Shown: positions 22,989 through 33,547 of the stretch, one piece after another | How the letters are laid out: the number at the start of each line of letters is the position of its first letter | Position numbering within the stretch: position 1 is the first letter of the stretch | Source: Shiraia sp. slf14 | Lineage: Eukaryota; Ascomycota; Dothideomycetes; Pleosporales; Shiraiaceae | NCBI GenBank assembly: GCA_000498155.1 | Contig: AXZN01000002.1 | Location: 248,001-312,000 of the forward strand | Direction: 5' to 3' | DNA: 64,000 nt | Made by a program: the position numbers and the translations under genes | The notes under the pieces: generated by a model | Seen by the model: the letters and a program-made list of their open reading frames with translations, nothing else | What the model was told of the DNA's origin: nothing | Databases searched by the model: none

Positions 22989-23969
22989 ATGGCGGATCCC
23001 ATCAAAGCGCTCAAGAACGACATCTGGCGCAAGAAGGAGGCCATCCGGCGCGAAGAGGGACAGCGCAATGAGTGGGCTCAGATGATTCCCGAGATTGAAA
23101 AGTCCATCCAAGGCCTCACTGCTGCAGACCCAGAACTCGAGGTGTGGCAGGAGAGTTTGACCACTGCAGAGATCAGCATCAAGGGTCACGACGACACGCT
23201 TGAGAAGCTTCGCAGTGAACTTGCCGCTCTGGAGGCCGAGCTTCCCCAGGCGCCCCAGACAGCCGCGCCCAAGTTTGACCCCGAAAAGCATCCTCTGCTA
23301 CGCAAAGCTGCTGAGAAGCAAGAGCCCGAACAAGCCGTAACATTCAGCATTGGCGACATCGTCGAGGCGCGATGGACTGACAAGTCTTGGTACAAGGCCA
23401 AGATCCAAAGCATCCTCGGCGCTGCTTCAGCACCCAAATACCTTGTGCGCTTTGTTGAGTATAATGAAAATTTGACTGTCGATAGAGAGTTCGTCCGACC
23501 GCTGCAAAGCAAGAGGAAGCGAGAGCCTGAGCCAGCTATCGGCCCCGCTCCCACGATGCCTACCACCTCCAGTCCCCACGTTATTGCCGGTCCCGCTTCC
23601 GTCAATCCCAACGCTCAGATCGCAAAGGGCAATGCTACCGTTGAAGACGATCCACCATTCAAGAAGAAGAGCAAGATCGCCAACAAGGGCCAGCTGAAGA
23701 AGAGGAAAGACAACTGGCAGGATTTCATGGCCAAAACTGCCAAGAAAGGCCCTAAGAAGGAGTCTATGTTTCGGACCAGCACAGAAGCTGGCAGCAGAGG
23801 TACACCATCACCTTCATCTCATCGCACATTTTATCGATCCAACGTTAACCAACCACATCCAGTCGGTTTCACCGGTTCTGGCAAAGGCATGACAGAGACG
23901 ACGAAGCGAAAGCGTTACGACCACAAGGCGGATGTGGAGCTAGACGATGAATACAACCAGCACAACTAA
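22989..23969 (+). CDS. SPF30/SMNDC1-like Tudor-domain splicing factor
   Basis: Likely spliceosome-associated protein; SPF30 binds symmetrically dimethylated arginine on Sm proteins through its Tudor domain. Reads as one frame of 326 residues. The helical N-terminus (IKALKNDIWRKKEAI) matches the family. The Tudor domain spans about residues 116-172, with GDIVEARWTDKSWYKAKI and VRFVEYNEN supplying the aromatic-cage strands. A basic nuclear-localisation-rich region (KKKSKIANKGQLKKRKDNW) and a conserved tail KESMF then VGFTGSGKGMTE follow. A 63-bp GT-AG intron appears to sit at 23800-23862. Removing it joins GSR to VGFTG as in relatives and gives 305 residues. It is a multiple of three without a stop, so both readings stay open. 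It is divergent from the AP-1 gene. Confidence 0.87.
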   Translation: MADPIKALKNDIWRKKEAIRREEGQRNEWAQMIPEIEKSIQGLTAADPELEVWQESLTTAEISIKGHDDTLEKLRSELAALEAELPQAPQTAAPKFDPEKHPLLRKAAEKQEPEQAVTFSIGDIVEARWTDKSWYKAKIQSILGAASAPKYLVRFVEYNENLTVDREFVRPLQSKRKREPEPAIGPAPTMPTTSSPHVIAGPASVNPNAQIAKGNATVEDDPPFKKKSKIANKGQLKKRKDNWQDFMAKTAKKGPKKESMFRTSTEAGSRGTPSPSSHRTFYRSNVNQPHPVGFTGSGKGMTETTKRKRYDHKADVELDDEYNQHN

Positions 23970-24911
23970 AGAGCTGCTGCACGTACGACCGTTCTTTCAA
24001 GGTACGAATTCAGCAATCTGGCATTCTCCTTGCCAATCACCTGGCTTACATTCCCGAATTACAGACTGAAGTAGTCACGCTGGTGTACGGAGTCGTTGGG
24101 ATCCTTTAAAGATATACAAGACCTACGGGATTGTGTATTTTGGGAGAAGTTGAGTCCAAGCTGACTTGTGGCAGACGCTCACTTTGGTGCATTTGGTCTC
24201 CAAGACCTACTGCAATAGTTCGATCATCATTCTACATCACGACGGCGTTGCGGCATTCCGATTTTTCTGGTATGACTCCGGGTCTGCTCGCTTCCTTTCA
24301 ATTGGGCCCTGATGCTAAATACAGTCGATTGAACAGGCGTTCGATACCCCCTGCGATGTGTCAAGGTCGTGCTCTATTCACGCACGAACAAGAAGCTTTT
24401 TCTTCCGGCGTAAGTTTCTTATGGCGAGTACACTGGGAATAATCACCAGTCATCCCTGCTCCCTTTTCCTCGCACATATTTTGTAGGGATTTCAGCGCGT
24501 GTTATTGAAGTAACGTCTTCATCAACGCTGTGCACATTTGGGCCTTGAGCCGAGTTTAATACCCTGTTAACGAGTCAATGAAAATCCTTTAAATCTTCTC
24601 GAATTGTCCTTTTATGCTTCATCTTATGTCCATATCAATGAATTTCCACAATAAGACCCTGTATCTGTAAACATGGTGTTGTTGTACTTGGTGGTGAGAA
24701 TCAGGCTAGACCCTGCGTTTATGCATGGCGGTTACCCAGCCGAAGCTTTGTCCGTTGCCCCACCCCGATGCATCATCCCGCAATTGGAGCCGCGACTTGA
24801 CACCCACGGCGCATGCCTGCGAATGCGCTTCGAGGAGGTAAACGCGGAGGTTTAGGGAATGTTGGAAGCGTGCCTGAGCTTCAGTAGCCCAGAAGACGCG
24901 CCTACTGTACA
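23970..24911. other. Intergenic: SPF30 3' flank and PAN2 promoter
   Basis: Ordinary AT-moderate sequence with no supported gene. The final ~100 bp is the immediate upstream region of PAN2. Confidence 0.6.
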
Positions 24912-27900
24912 ATGGAGGCGGATTGGGACGAGGTAAGCACCTGGCCTTTGATAATCTCCATGTGCGACAAGCACCTCATCGACGACTCCCATGCGCCGCA
25001 GTACATGGCATACAGCGCCTTGTGCTTGATGACTTCACATTTCGTAGCGGTTAGCTAATATATGCAAAGCTAGCAATTGCTCAACTACCACCGCCGGGTC
25101 CACACCACCCAACTGTCCCAATCTCGACATTCGCATTCGATACCACGCAAGAGCTTTTATGGACGGGCAACAACCAAGTGAGTGCGTTTGTCCGATCAAA
25201 ACTCGAATACCGCCATCTCACACCTAACAGGGCCGGGTGACATCATTCTACGGGCCCCATCTTGAGCGTTACACCTCGTACCGTGCGCACGCAGCAGGCG
25301 ATGGCCCGGTCAAGCAGTTTCTCTTCACCGACAAAGGCATCCTGTCCATTTCTAAACAGAGCGTTCACTACTCCCACCGGCGCGGCTTGACACAATGGCA
25401 CTTGGCGTAGGTTGCACATATACGATGGCAGGGTGGCATGCTGACGTGTCACATGTAGGAGTTCGGATTTCAAAGACCTCAAATGTATGAACTTCACGTC
25501 TAAAGGCACCCGCGAGATTCTGTTAGCAGGATGTCAGGATCAAATGTTCAAGGTAGACGTGGAGAAGGGAGTCGTCACAGACACCGTGAGTCGACTCCAT
25601 CTACCTGACTAAATTATATACATTAACACCGTGCAGCTCCCTGCTGATGCACAATACACTATCATGAAACGTGCTGGTCAGTATCTTTGTGCAGCTACCA
25701 AAAATGGCGGCATACACATACTGGACTCGGGCTCCCTCTCTGTGATCAAAATCTTTGAAGGGCACACTGGCAGTATCAGCGACATGGATGCCAAAGGCGA
25801 TTTCTTGGCCACATGTGGATGGTCACCTCGACAGCAATACGCATACATGTTGGATCCCTTCACCAACGTCTTCTCTTTGAAAACGCTGAAGCAACTTCCC
25901 CCAATCCCATTCCATACTGGAGCAGCTTTTGTGCGAATGCATCCACGCATGTCGACGACTGCCATCATCGCTTCGCAAAATGGCCAGATGCAAGTTATCG
26001 ACTTGATGAATCCGGACTCAGCCAATTTGAGACAAATAAATCTCTACGACTCATATCTTGCTGGATTCGAAATGGCACCTTCTGGCGAAGCTTTTGCTCT
26101 TGCAGATTCCAACTCACATATCCACCTTTGGGGCTCTCCTACAAAGGTTCATTTCCCAGAGTACACCAACCCTACTGAGACTGCAGACCATCCCATCCCT
26201 CCTCCTACGATGGACTGGAGTCTTGATACGTAAGTGAAAAAGGCATTACTATGTTTCTTGTACGCTGCTAATATGCTTCAGGCCTTTGAACACGGTTGGA
26301 ATGCCATACTATAAAGAGACATTGCTTTCGAGCTGGCCAAGTCACATGGTTTTTGAAGTCGGGGCACCACCGCCAAAGCTCGATAGTGCAATACTTGGCA
26401 ACATGACACGGACTGAGATAGGCTTCTTTGCCAAAAATCCAAAGACTAAACGTCGAAATCAGGTGGAAGTAACACGACAATCAGAAAAGGCAGTCGATTC
26501 TTTAACACCACCCAAATTCTTGAGCGAGAAGACAAGAGCTTCGCAGTCATTAGGTGAAACCGATGCCACAGCCGTTGAGACTATGGAAACTCTTACTGAT
26601 CTGCACCTCGACGACGTTACTCGCAAGGATGTACCTGCAATGTACGGTAATGTCGAGATCAAATACAGCAAATTCGGTGTGGATGACTTCGACTTTGCGT
26701 ACTATAACCAGACTCCTTATTCTGGCCTCGAAACTCACATCACGAATTCGTACGCAAATCCACTCTTGCAACTCTTCCGCTTTACGCCTTTAATACGGAA
26801 CCTTGCCCTACAACATACAGCCTCACCCTGCCTGTTCGAATCCTGCCTCCTGTGCGAGCTCGGCTTCCTGATAGACATGTTGGAGAAGGCGGCAGGATTG
26901 AACTGCCAGGCATCCAACTTTCTAAAAACCTTTAGTGGACTTTCCAACGCAGTTTCCTTGAACTTGCTTGAGGAGTTTGCACCAAATGTTGCTCTCACAA
27001 GCATGATCCAAAATTTGAATCGGTTCCTGCTTGAGAAAATTTCTGAGGAGTTTCGACAGATGCTGCCTGGACATAGCGGGCCTTCTCTACTGGATCAAGT
27101 ATTGGAAACGCAAGCTAGAGCAAGCATGAGATGTGCTCAGTGTGCTAATGAGACTATCCGAGGTGGAAAAAACTTCGTCAACGAACTTGTATATCCAGCA
27201 AAGCATGTCATGAAGAACACCAGAATACCGCGGCCAACTTTCTCTCAAATCGTAAAGGCAAGTGTCGAGCGACTGGACCAGACACGAGGCTGGTGCACTA
27301 AATGCAACCGATACCAACAAATGGTGCAGCGGAAGACTATACAGTCAGTCCCTGGTGTCTTGATGTTCAATGCTGCAATTCAAAGTCATGAGGCAAAACT
27401 TCTCTGGTCAATCCCCAATTGGCTCCCTACAGAAATTGGGATCATAGTAGATCAAGGCCAATTTTACTGCTTCGAGGGTCAGGATATAAAGCTCCATTTA
27501 CAGCGCGGCCACTATGCTATGAAAGTCTACGAACTCGTAGGTGTCGTCGCTGATATCAATAGTGGCGAGCATCAAAAGCCTCACCTTGTTGCAGCCATCA
27601 ACACTGCCCCATCTTCGCGCGATCCGGATACAGAAGATCGATGGCATCTCTTCAATGACTTCCTCGTCCGACCAATTCCCAAAGAAGAAGCCCTGCGCTT
27701 CGAGCCAAGTTGGAAACTTCCGTCTGTCGTAACGTTCCAGCTGAAGACTGCTAGGAACAAGATCGATGACTCATGGAAAGAGAGTCTCGATACATCTATA
27801 CTTTATCGATGGTGGTCTTCCAACCCATGTCCCCCAGACGACAAGTTCAAGCTGTTGCAGCCCTCATCGGAAACCCCACAGCCAGGTTATCCCGTTGCTA

Positions 27901-28673
27901 TCGATGCTGAATTCATCAGGCTGCAAGCAGAGGAAATTGAGATGAAAGCGGATGGTACACGACAAACCATCCGCCCTGATCGAAAGGGTCTTGCTCGTGT
28001 TTCCGTCTGTCGCGGTGAAGGCGAGCTTGCAGGCCTTCCATTCATCGACGACTACATTGCCGTCACAGAACCAGTCGTCGACTACCTCACCGAATGGTCA
28101 GGAATATCCCCCGGCGACCTCAACCGCGAAACCTCACCCCACGCGCCCGTCAGCCTCAAACACGCCTACAAGAAACTCTGGCTCCTCCTCAACCTCGGCT
28201 GCGTCTTCGTCGGGCACTCGCTCGCCAACGACTTCCGCACCATCAACATCCACGTGCCCAAATCCCAAGTCGTCGACACCTCCAACCTCTTCTTCAAACC
28301 TGACTTCAAACGCAAACTCAACCTCAAATTCCTCGCCTGGTGCGTCCTCAAAGAGCAAATCCAACAAGACACCCACGACAGCATCGAAGACGCCACCACC
28401 GCCCTCAAGCTCTGGCGCAAATACCAGGAATTCGTCGACGCCGGCGTCCTCGAACCCATGCTCAATGACATCTACGCTACCGGCAGCCAGGTCAAGTTCA
28501 AAGCCCCGGGGAGTGCGGGCGCGGCTGTTGGCTCCGCTGCTGCTGCGGCAGGGAATGCGAATGGTAAACAGAGGGATTCGGGTAGGGATACGCCGGATAT
28601 TGCGCCTATGACTACGCCGAAGAAGGGGAGCTCGTTTGGGGGCGTGGGGTTTAGGAGCCCTATGCGCAGGTAA
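24912..28673 (+). CDS. PAN2: PAN2, catalytic subunit of the Pan2-Pan3 poly(A) nuclease
   Basis: Cytoplasmic deadenylase that trims mRNA poly(A) tails with Pan3 and poly(A)-binding protein. Exons 24912-24932, 25070-25177, 25231-25406, 25459-25585, 25637-26229 and 26282-28673 join to 1138 residues, full length for the family. The 21-nt first exon encodes MEADWDE, the usual fungal N-terminus. Order: N-terminal WD40-like propeller (LLWTGNNQGRVTSFYGPH), linker, inactive ubiquitin-hydrolase-like domain with CxxC pairs (CLLCELG, CAQCANE, CTKCNRY), and a C-terminal DEDDh exonuclease. Exonuclease motifs are intact: AIDAEF (about residue 881), VGHSLANDF (about 985) and HDSIEDA (about 1041). The last ~60 residues are Gly/Ala-rich. 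The five introns are 51-137 bp. Confidence 0.97.
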
Positions 28674-29113
28674 ATGGGTGCTGGGGGGTGGAGTGGGTGT
28701 GTGGTGAGGAAAAGGAAAAGTATGCGTATACATGTGAAGAGGTGTTTGGGGGGAGAGTGGGAGTGGGAGTGAGTAGTTTTAGATATTCATAGGAAATGAG
28801 AAATATGATGTTTATCGATTTTTTCGAATTTTTTGGGGAATTTGAGGTTTTCACAGAGGTTTTCCCATCTTGCACTGTATTTCACAAAGTTAATTAAAAA
28901 ATCAAAAAGAAAGGAATTGTATCATGCACATAAACATCATATATTCCACTATAAAAATAACCCAACCACTCAAGTTTAAAAACGCCTCAACCCATGCACG
29001 CCCGCAACCTCCCATCTCTCCACTCACCCAATCTCGCTGTATTTTCCGGGCGTGTTCTCGAATCCGAGTTTTACCAAGTCTTACTCGAAGTCTCCACACC
29101 CTTCCCATCGTTG
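28674..29113. other. Convergent intergenic region between PAN2 and TRM4
   Basis: 3' flanks of two convergent genes; AT-rich in the centre (28780-28930), G-rich next to PAN2. No gene seen. Confidence 0.65.
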
Positions 29114-31681
29114 TCACGCATCCTGCTCCGGCACACCCTGCTCATCAAGCTGAGGCTCCGGATCATTTGGCTGCTCAGACTCGGCCTCAGCCTCGGGGGC
29201 GTCAGCATCAGGCATATCCTGATCCTCGTCCTTAGCTTTCTGCTCAGCGCGCGCCTTATCAGCAACATGATTGATAATCTCCACATCCTTCTCGTTGAAA
29301 AGGCGCAAGAGCATAGCTTTGCGGTCGTCCTTGTCGACCATAAGATTTGCGCTTCCGGGGTGGCGCCAGAGGGGCAGGACCATGCGGAAGGGGATGCCCT
29401 GGGCCTCGTCTTGCTCGACGCGGACGAAGCAGCAGCCAATGTCCATGGCTTGGAGTTGGTCGCCAACTTCGGCGAGGCCGTGGGGGCCTTCGCGGGGGAG
29501 TTTGGGAAACATTTCGACGATGAGCTGGTGGAGGGTTGATTTGCTCTTGCAATTAACGATGCGCTTTTCGGCCCAGGGCTCGATGATGCGGATGCCTTCG
29601 GATTGGAGGCGCCAGGGGGCGTGGGTGATGTCTTTTTCCTTCATGCGGTGAGAGACGAACATTACGACGCCGCAGTGGATGAATTTCATGCCGCGGTCTT
29701 TGTTTTGTTGGAGGATGGTTTTGGCGAAGGCGGAGGTGTAGTAGATCTTGTTGAGGGAGAGGCCTTCTTTGTTTTTGACCATGAAGCGGTCGCGAGGGAA
29801 GCGCGAGGAGATTCCGAAGAAGTCCATGATGGAGGCGATCGTTGCATCGTCCGAGGAAAGATATTCGAAGTACTCCTTATTTTGGCTCTGGTTCTCAGGC
29901 TTGAGCCGGGCATCTGTAACGCCAGCGGCGATTGCTGATGCGCCGTTGGCTACTGATGTGACTGTGGACTCAGCAGGTGTCTCTGCATCGGTCTTGGCCT
30001 TCTTCAAAGACTCAGTCTCTTCATCGTCATCCAACTTACGCTTCAAAGCGCCAGTGCTATCTGAGGCATCACCGTTGGTTTCTTCATTAGTGGCATCTGC
30101 TTTGATGACATTCTCTTGTGGTGTTGGAACAGATGCATCTGTAGTCTTATCGGAAGACCCCTTGGCTCGCTTGGCTGCGTTTTCTGGGGTTTGTACCTGT
30201 GTGACTTTGATGTCATCTAGCTTTTCTAGAACAGCAATGAAGAAACCACCAGTGTCTTGCAGATGGGGATATACACGAATACAGCGCTCCAATGGAATCC
30301 GCTCCTCTTCCGATGTGGTAACAGGTGGGAAGCATCCAGAAGTGATTTTGTTGGAGAAGGAGCGTTCAGGTTCCTCAACCTCGTATTTCGCCTTTGCCTT
30401 TTGGAACATATCCCAGCTCGAAAACATATGCGCCATCTTCTCGCCACCCACAGAAACCTGCGAAGTATCAAGCACTTTCCAAGCGTTGAGGCCAGGTTTT
30501 CTCTTGAGGTTTGGCAACAAGTCTGAGCAGTCTACAAGGCGGACCTTGGAGTTGCCGCCGCTTGCCTCGATAGCCGCAGCAACAACCGCCTCGTTCTCGA
30601 CGGGGTTCATACTGCAGGTAGAATATACCATGCGACCGCCCTTCTTCAGCATTTGAAGACCTCTGAATAGAATTCGTAGCTGCAAGTTGTGTAAACCAAG
30701 GGCATCCTTGGGGGTCCACTTCTGCCAGACATTGGGGTTCTTGCGCGCTGTGCCATCACCAGCACATGGGACATCAGCCAGAATACGGTCATACTTGAGG
30801 TACTGTTTCTTGCTTCCCTCGCCAGGTAGTTCAATTGATGGGAAGATTGAAGCATCGTGTTGCGTGACGATCAGATTGGGAAAGTTGAGTCGCTTAACTT
30901 GATGTACCAACATACCAGCGCGCTTGTAGTCAGTGTCGTTTGCGATGAGCAGACCAGTCGAACGACCATCGTCACTGTAATCACCCTCTTCGTTGCTTTC
31001 TGGTGTCTCGCCATTTGCCGCGCGCCTGACTCGCTCTTCCTCATCGCCATGGATCATTTCAGCCAGCTGTGCAGACTTACTTCCTGGTGCAGCGCACATG
31101 TCAAGGACCACCATACCAGGCTTGACATCGAGGAAATGGGGTGGGATCATGCTGACCACCTCCTGTCTGCTGATATTGCCAGAAGCAGCTTCAGCGACAA
31201 GGAACTTCTGGAAGTCGGCAAAGGGAGCATGTCGGCGAATGACCTTCTTGTGCGTCTTCATGTGCCACACAAGCTCATCGGGGAAGGCATTGACAGCCTC
31301 TGGAGGCGGCACTGGCTTTCCCTCGAATGTTTTGGAAGCGATGGCAGGAATATATCGCTGTTTGAAGATCTCGCGCACGGCGAGGGCGTCTGATTTCGTG
31401 CCTGTGAAGCGGAAGCTATTGGGTAAATCAGCCTGTAGCGCCTCCCACATCTTCTCAAACTCCTCCTCGTCCAAGAAGCCGCCTTTACGATAGTAGCTCT
31501 CGAACAACTCGTTTTGGCGCGCAATGTCTGACCATGGCTCTGTCCTGGTATCGCGACCTCCATTGCCGCCGCCACGGCCTCGACCTTTGCCGCGAAACGG
31601 CTTGCGACTGCCACCCTGTGTAAAAGTCAGCATAAGAAGATGATAAGAGCTGCGCATACTCACGCGACCACCTCTCGCCAT
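29114..31681 (-). CDS. NCL1: tRNA (cytosine-5)-methyltransferase, Trm4/Ncl1 (NSUN2-type)
   Basis: Methylates C5 of cytosines in tRNA using S-adenosylmethionine, mainly in the nucleus. Minus-strand exons 31681-31664 and 31615-29114 surround a 48-bp GT-AG intron; the product is 839 residues. It opens MARGGR-GGSRKPF with an RGG-rich stretch, as in yeast Ncl1. The SAM-binding motif VLDMCAAPGSKSAQLAE, motif IV DVPCAGDG (about residue 288) and the catalytic YSTCSMNP (about residue 341) are all present. The C-terminal third has the lysine/acid-rich linker (RKLDDDEETESLKKAK) and ends in an acidic tail. The intron is 3n and stop-free, so retention would add 16 residues. The frame is also open upstream to ATGs at 31882 and 31912. 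I chose 31681 for its context and family N-terminus. Confidence 0.94.
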   Translation of the reverse strand: MARGGRVSMRSSYHLLMLTFTQGGSRKPFRGKGRGRGGGNGGRDTRTEPWSDIARQNELFESYYRKGGFLDEEEFEKMWEALQADLPNSFRFTGTKSDALAVREIFKQRYIPAIASKTFEGKPVPPPEAVNAFPDELVWHMKTHKKVIRRHAPFADFQKFLVAEAASGNISRQEVVSMIPPHFLDVKPGMVVLDMCAAPGSKSAQLAEMIHGDEEERVRRAANGETPESNEEGDYSDDGRSTGLLIANDTDYKRAGMLVHQVKRLNFPNLIVTQHDASIFPSIELPGEGSKKQYLKYDRILADVPCAGDGTARKNPNVWQKWTPKDALGLHNLQLRILFRGLQMLKKGGRMVYSTCSMNPVENEAVVAAAIEASGGNSKVRLVDCSDLLPNLKRKPGLNAWKVLDTSQVSVGGEKMAHMFSSWDMFQKAKAKYEVEEPERSFSNKITSGCFPPVTTSEEERIPLERCIRVYPHLQDTGGFFIAVLEKLDDIKVTQVQTPENAAKRAKGSSDKTTDASVPTPQENVIKADATNEETNGDASDSTGALKRKLDDDEETESLKKAKTDAETPAESTVTSVANGASAIAAGVTDARLKPENQSQNKEYFEYLSSDDATIASIMDFFGISSRFPRDRFMVKNKEGLSLNKIYYTSAFAKTILQQNKDRGMKFIHCGVVMFVSHRMKEKDITHAPWRLQSEGIRIIEPWAEKRIVNCKSKSTLHQLIVEMFPKLPREGPHGLAEVGDQLQAMDIGCCFVRVEQDEAQGIPFRMVLPLWRHPGSANLMVDKDDRKAMLLRLFNEKDVEIINHVADKARAEQKAKDEDQDMPDADAPEAEAESEQPNDPEPQLDEQGVPEQDA

Positions 31682-31956
31682 GATTTGGGAAGTGAGTGGG
31701 GGTAATTGGTGGGAATTTGTACAGGTGCAATTGAAGCTCGTCGCAGTACTGAGAGCTCGAGAAAATGTTGGTAGCTTCGAACTTAGCAGAGGTGGAACCG
31801 CATTGGTGGGGGTCCTGGTCTGGCCGGCCGCCGCTCCTAGCCTGCGAACGAATCTTGGCGGGGCCCGAGCGCGCACACGCATTTTGACCCTCGTCTCGAC
31901 TAAACTTCTCACTCCAGCTTTTTGTCAACCACCAAGCCCAACTAACCACCAGCAAA
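31682..31956. promoter_or_regulatory. Compact divergent promoter between NCL1 and RPL7
   Basis: Only 275 bp separate two head-to-head genes for translation factors, so the promoter is probably shared. The RPL7 leader is C/A-rich (ACCACCAAGCCC). On the minus strand the same DNA stays in frame with NCL1, discussed in findings. Confidence 0.5.
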
Positions 31957-32889
31957 ATGGCCAAGTCAGCGTAAGTCAGGATCCAGCATTGCTTCAACAG
32001 TACATCTCACTAACAATTCTCGATGCAGCCCCCACTCCATCTCCCAGAAGGACATCGAGGTCCCGGAGACAATCCTCAAGAAGCAGAAGGCCAACCAGAA
32101 GCTCCACGACCAGCGTGCAGCTGATTTGAAGAAGAAGCGTGAGGTGCGATAACTCTCTCCCATGATCTGCATATGCGGTTAGGAGTATCATAGTTGGCTA
32201 AGACTCTCTTAGGCCAACAAGCAGAAGCGCGAGACCATCTTCAAGCGCGCCGAGAAGTACCACCAGGAGTACGTCAAGGCCGAACGCGATGTCATCGAGG
32301 CCAAGCGCGCCGCAAAGAAGGACGGCTCCTTCTTCGTCCCCGCTGAGCCCAAGCTCGCTTTCGTAGTCCGTATCAAGGGGTATGTTATACTGTTGAAATT
32401 TTCAAAATGCAATCGCTAACATGTCGCAGTATCAACAAGATTGACCCCAAGAAGCGCAAGACCCTCCAGCTCCTCCGTCTTCTCCAGATCAACAACGGTG
32501 TCTTCATCAAGCTTACCAAGGCCACCATTGAGATGCTGAAGATCGTCGAGCCTTTCGTCGCCTACGGCTACCCCAACTTGAAGACCGTCCGTGAGCTCGT
32601 CTACAAGCGCGGTTACGGAAAGGTCAACAAGCAGCGCCTTCCCATCACCGACAACGAGCTTATCGAGGAGAACCTCGGCAAGGTCGGCATCACCTGCGTT
32701 GAGGACCTCATCCACGAGATCTACACCGTTGGCCCCAACTTCAAGCAGGCCTCCAACTTCCTCTGGCCCTTCAAGCTCTCATCCCCCACTGGTGGTTTCC
32801 GCCCTAGGAAGTTCAAGCACTTCATCGAGGGTGGTGACCTTGGTAACCGCGAGGAGTTCATCAACCAGCTCGTCGCACGCATGAACTAA
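31957..32889 (+). CDS. RPL7: 60S ribosomal protein L7 (uL30)
   Basis: Structural protein of the large cytosolic ribosomal subunit. Exons 31957-31970, 32029-32143, 32213-32379 and 32430-32889 join to 251 residues, as expected for fungal L7. The N-terminal lysine-rich extension (KKQKANQKLHDQRAADLKKKRE) and the uL30 core FVVRIKGINKIDPKKRKTL (across the last intron) are typical. The tail RPRKFKHFIEGGD with C-terminal ARMN also matches. The early first intron after 14 coding bases is usual for ribosomal protein genes. Introns are 58, 69 and 50 bp, too short to host the snoRNAs found in some yeast L7 introns. Codon use is strongly biased toward C-ending codons, fitting high expression. Confidence 0.98.
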
Positions 32890-33547
32890 GCTGGCTTGGT
32901 GTTACTTGGATGGAGTTACGGAACGATACCACGAATATCATGACTTTAGTCACAGCCACTCCTCGTTTGAGGAATGAGGGCAGGCCGAGCCACAATGCTA
33001 TGGTTAGCTAGACAAGTCTTTCGCAGTTAGTGCGAAAAAAATCAAAAGATTTTCAACTCAACTACCATCGCTCTCGTAACCCATATCTGAATGCACTGGT
33101 CATGTTCATAAAAGTTTTGAGTTTACTAAAACAATATATCAATGTTGATGCAAATGAGTTCATTCGCTACTGACCCTTGATGCCCTGACAATGTGAGTGG
33201 TGTTCGATGCCAGCCAACCAAATGCTGAAACTACCCAAAGCAGCAAGTCGTCGGGTAAGCATTGATTACGGTGGAATTTCCGCGAAGAGCTCTAGGAACT
33301 TTCCCGCGGAACATCGCCAGAACATTCCGACGTGCACTAGAAGCCATGGAAAGAACATACGCAAAAGTTTAACTTTAAGTACGTTGGAAAAGAAAGGAGA
33401 AAGCATTCATGCTTGATTTTGTCTTTCGGTGTTATTTAAATAAAGGTGAAAGATGTGAAGAGATGATTTTCAAATGCAATAGGTATATCGCTCCATTTCC
33501 CGACTCGAATACAACTCCGTAGAATAGTAAGCAAAACATAACTTGGG
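32890..33547. other. Convergent intergenic region between RPL7 and the C3HC gene
   Basis: 3' flanks of two convergent genes. No gene or repeat recognised. Confidence 0.65.

Noticed and set aside
31971..32429. snoRNAs inside RPL7 introns, as in some yeasts
   Set aside because: The introns are 58, 69 and 50 bp, too short for a C/D snoRNA plus splice signals, and no box C/D pair was found.
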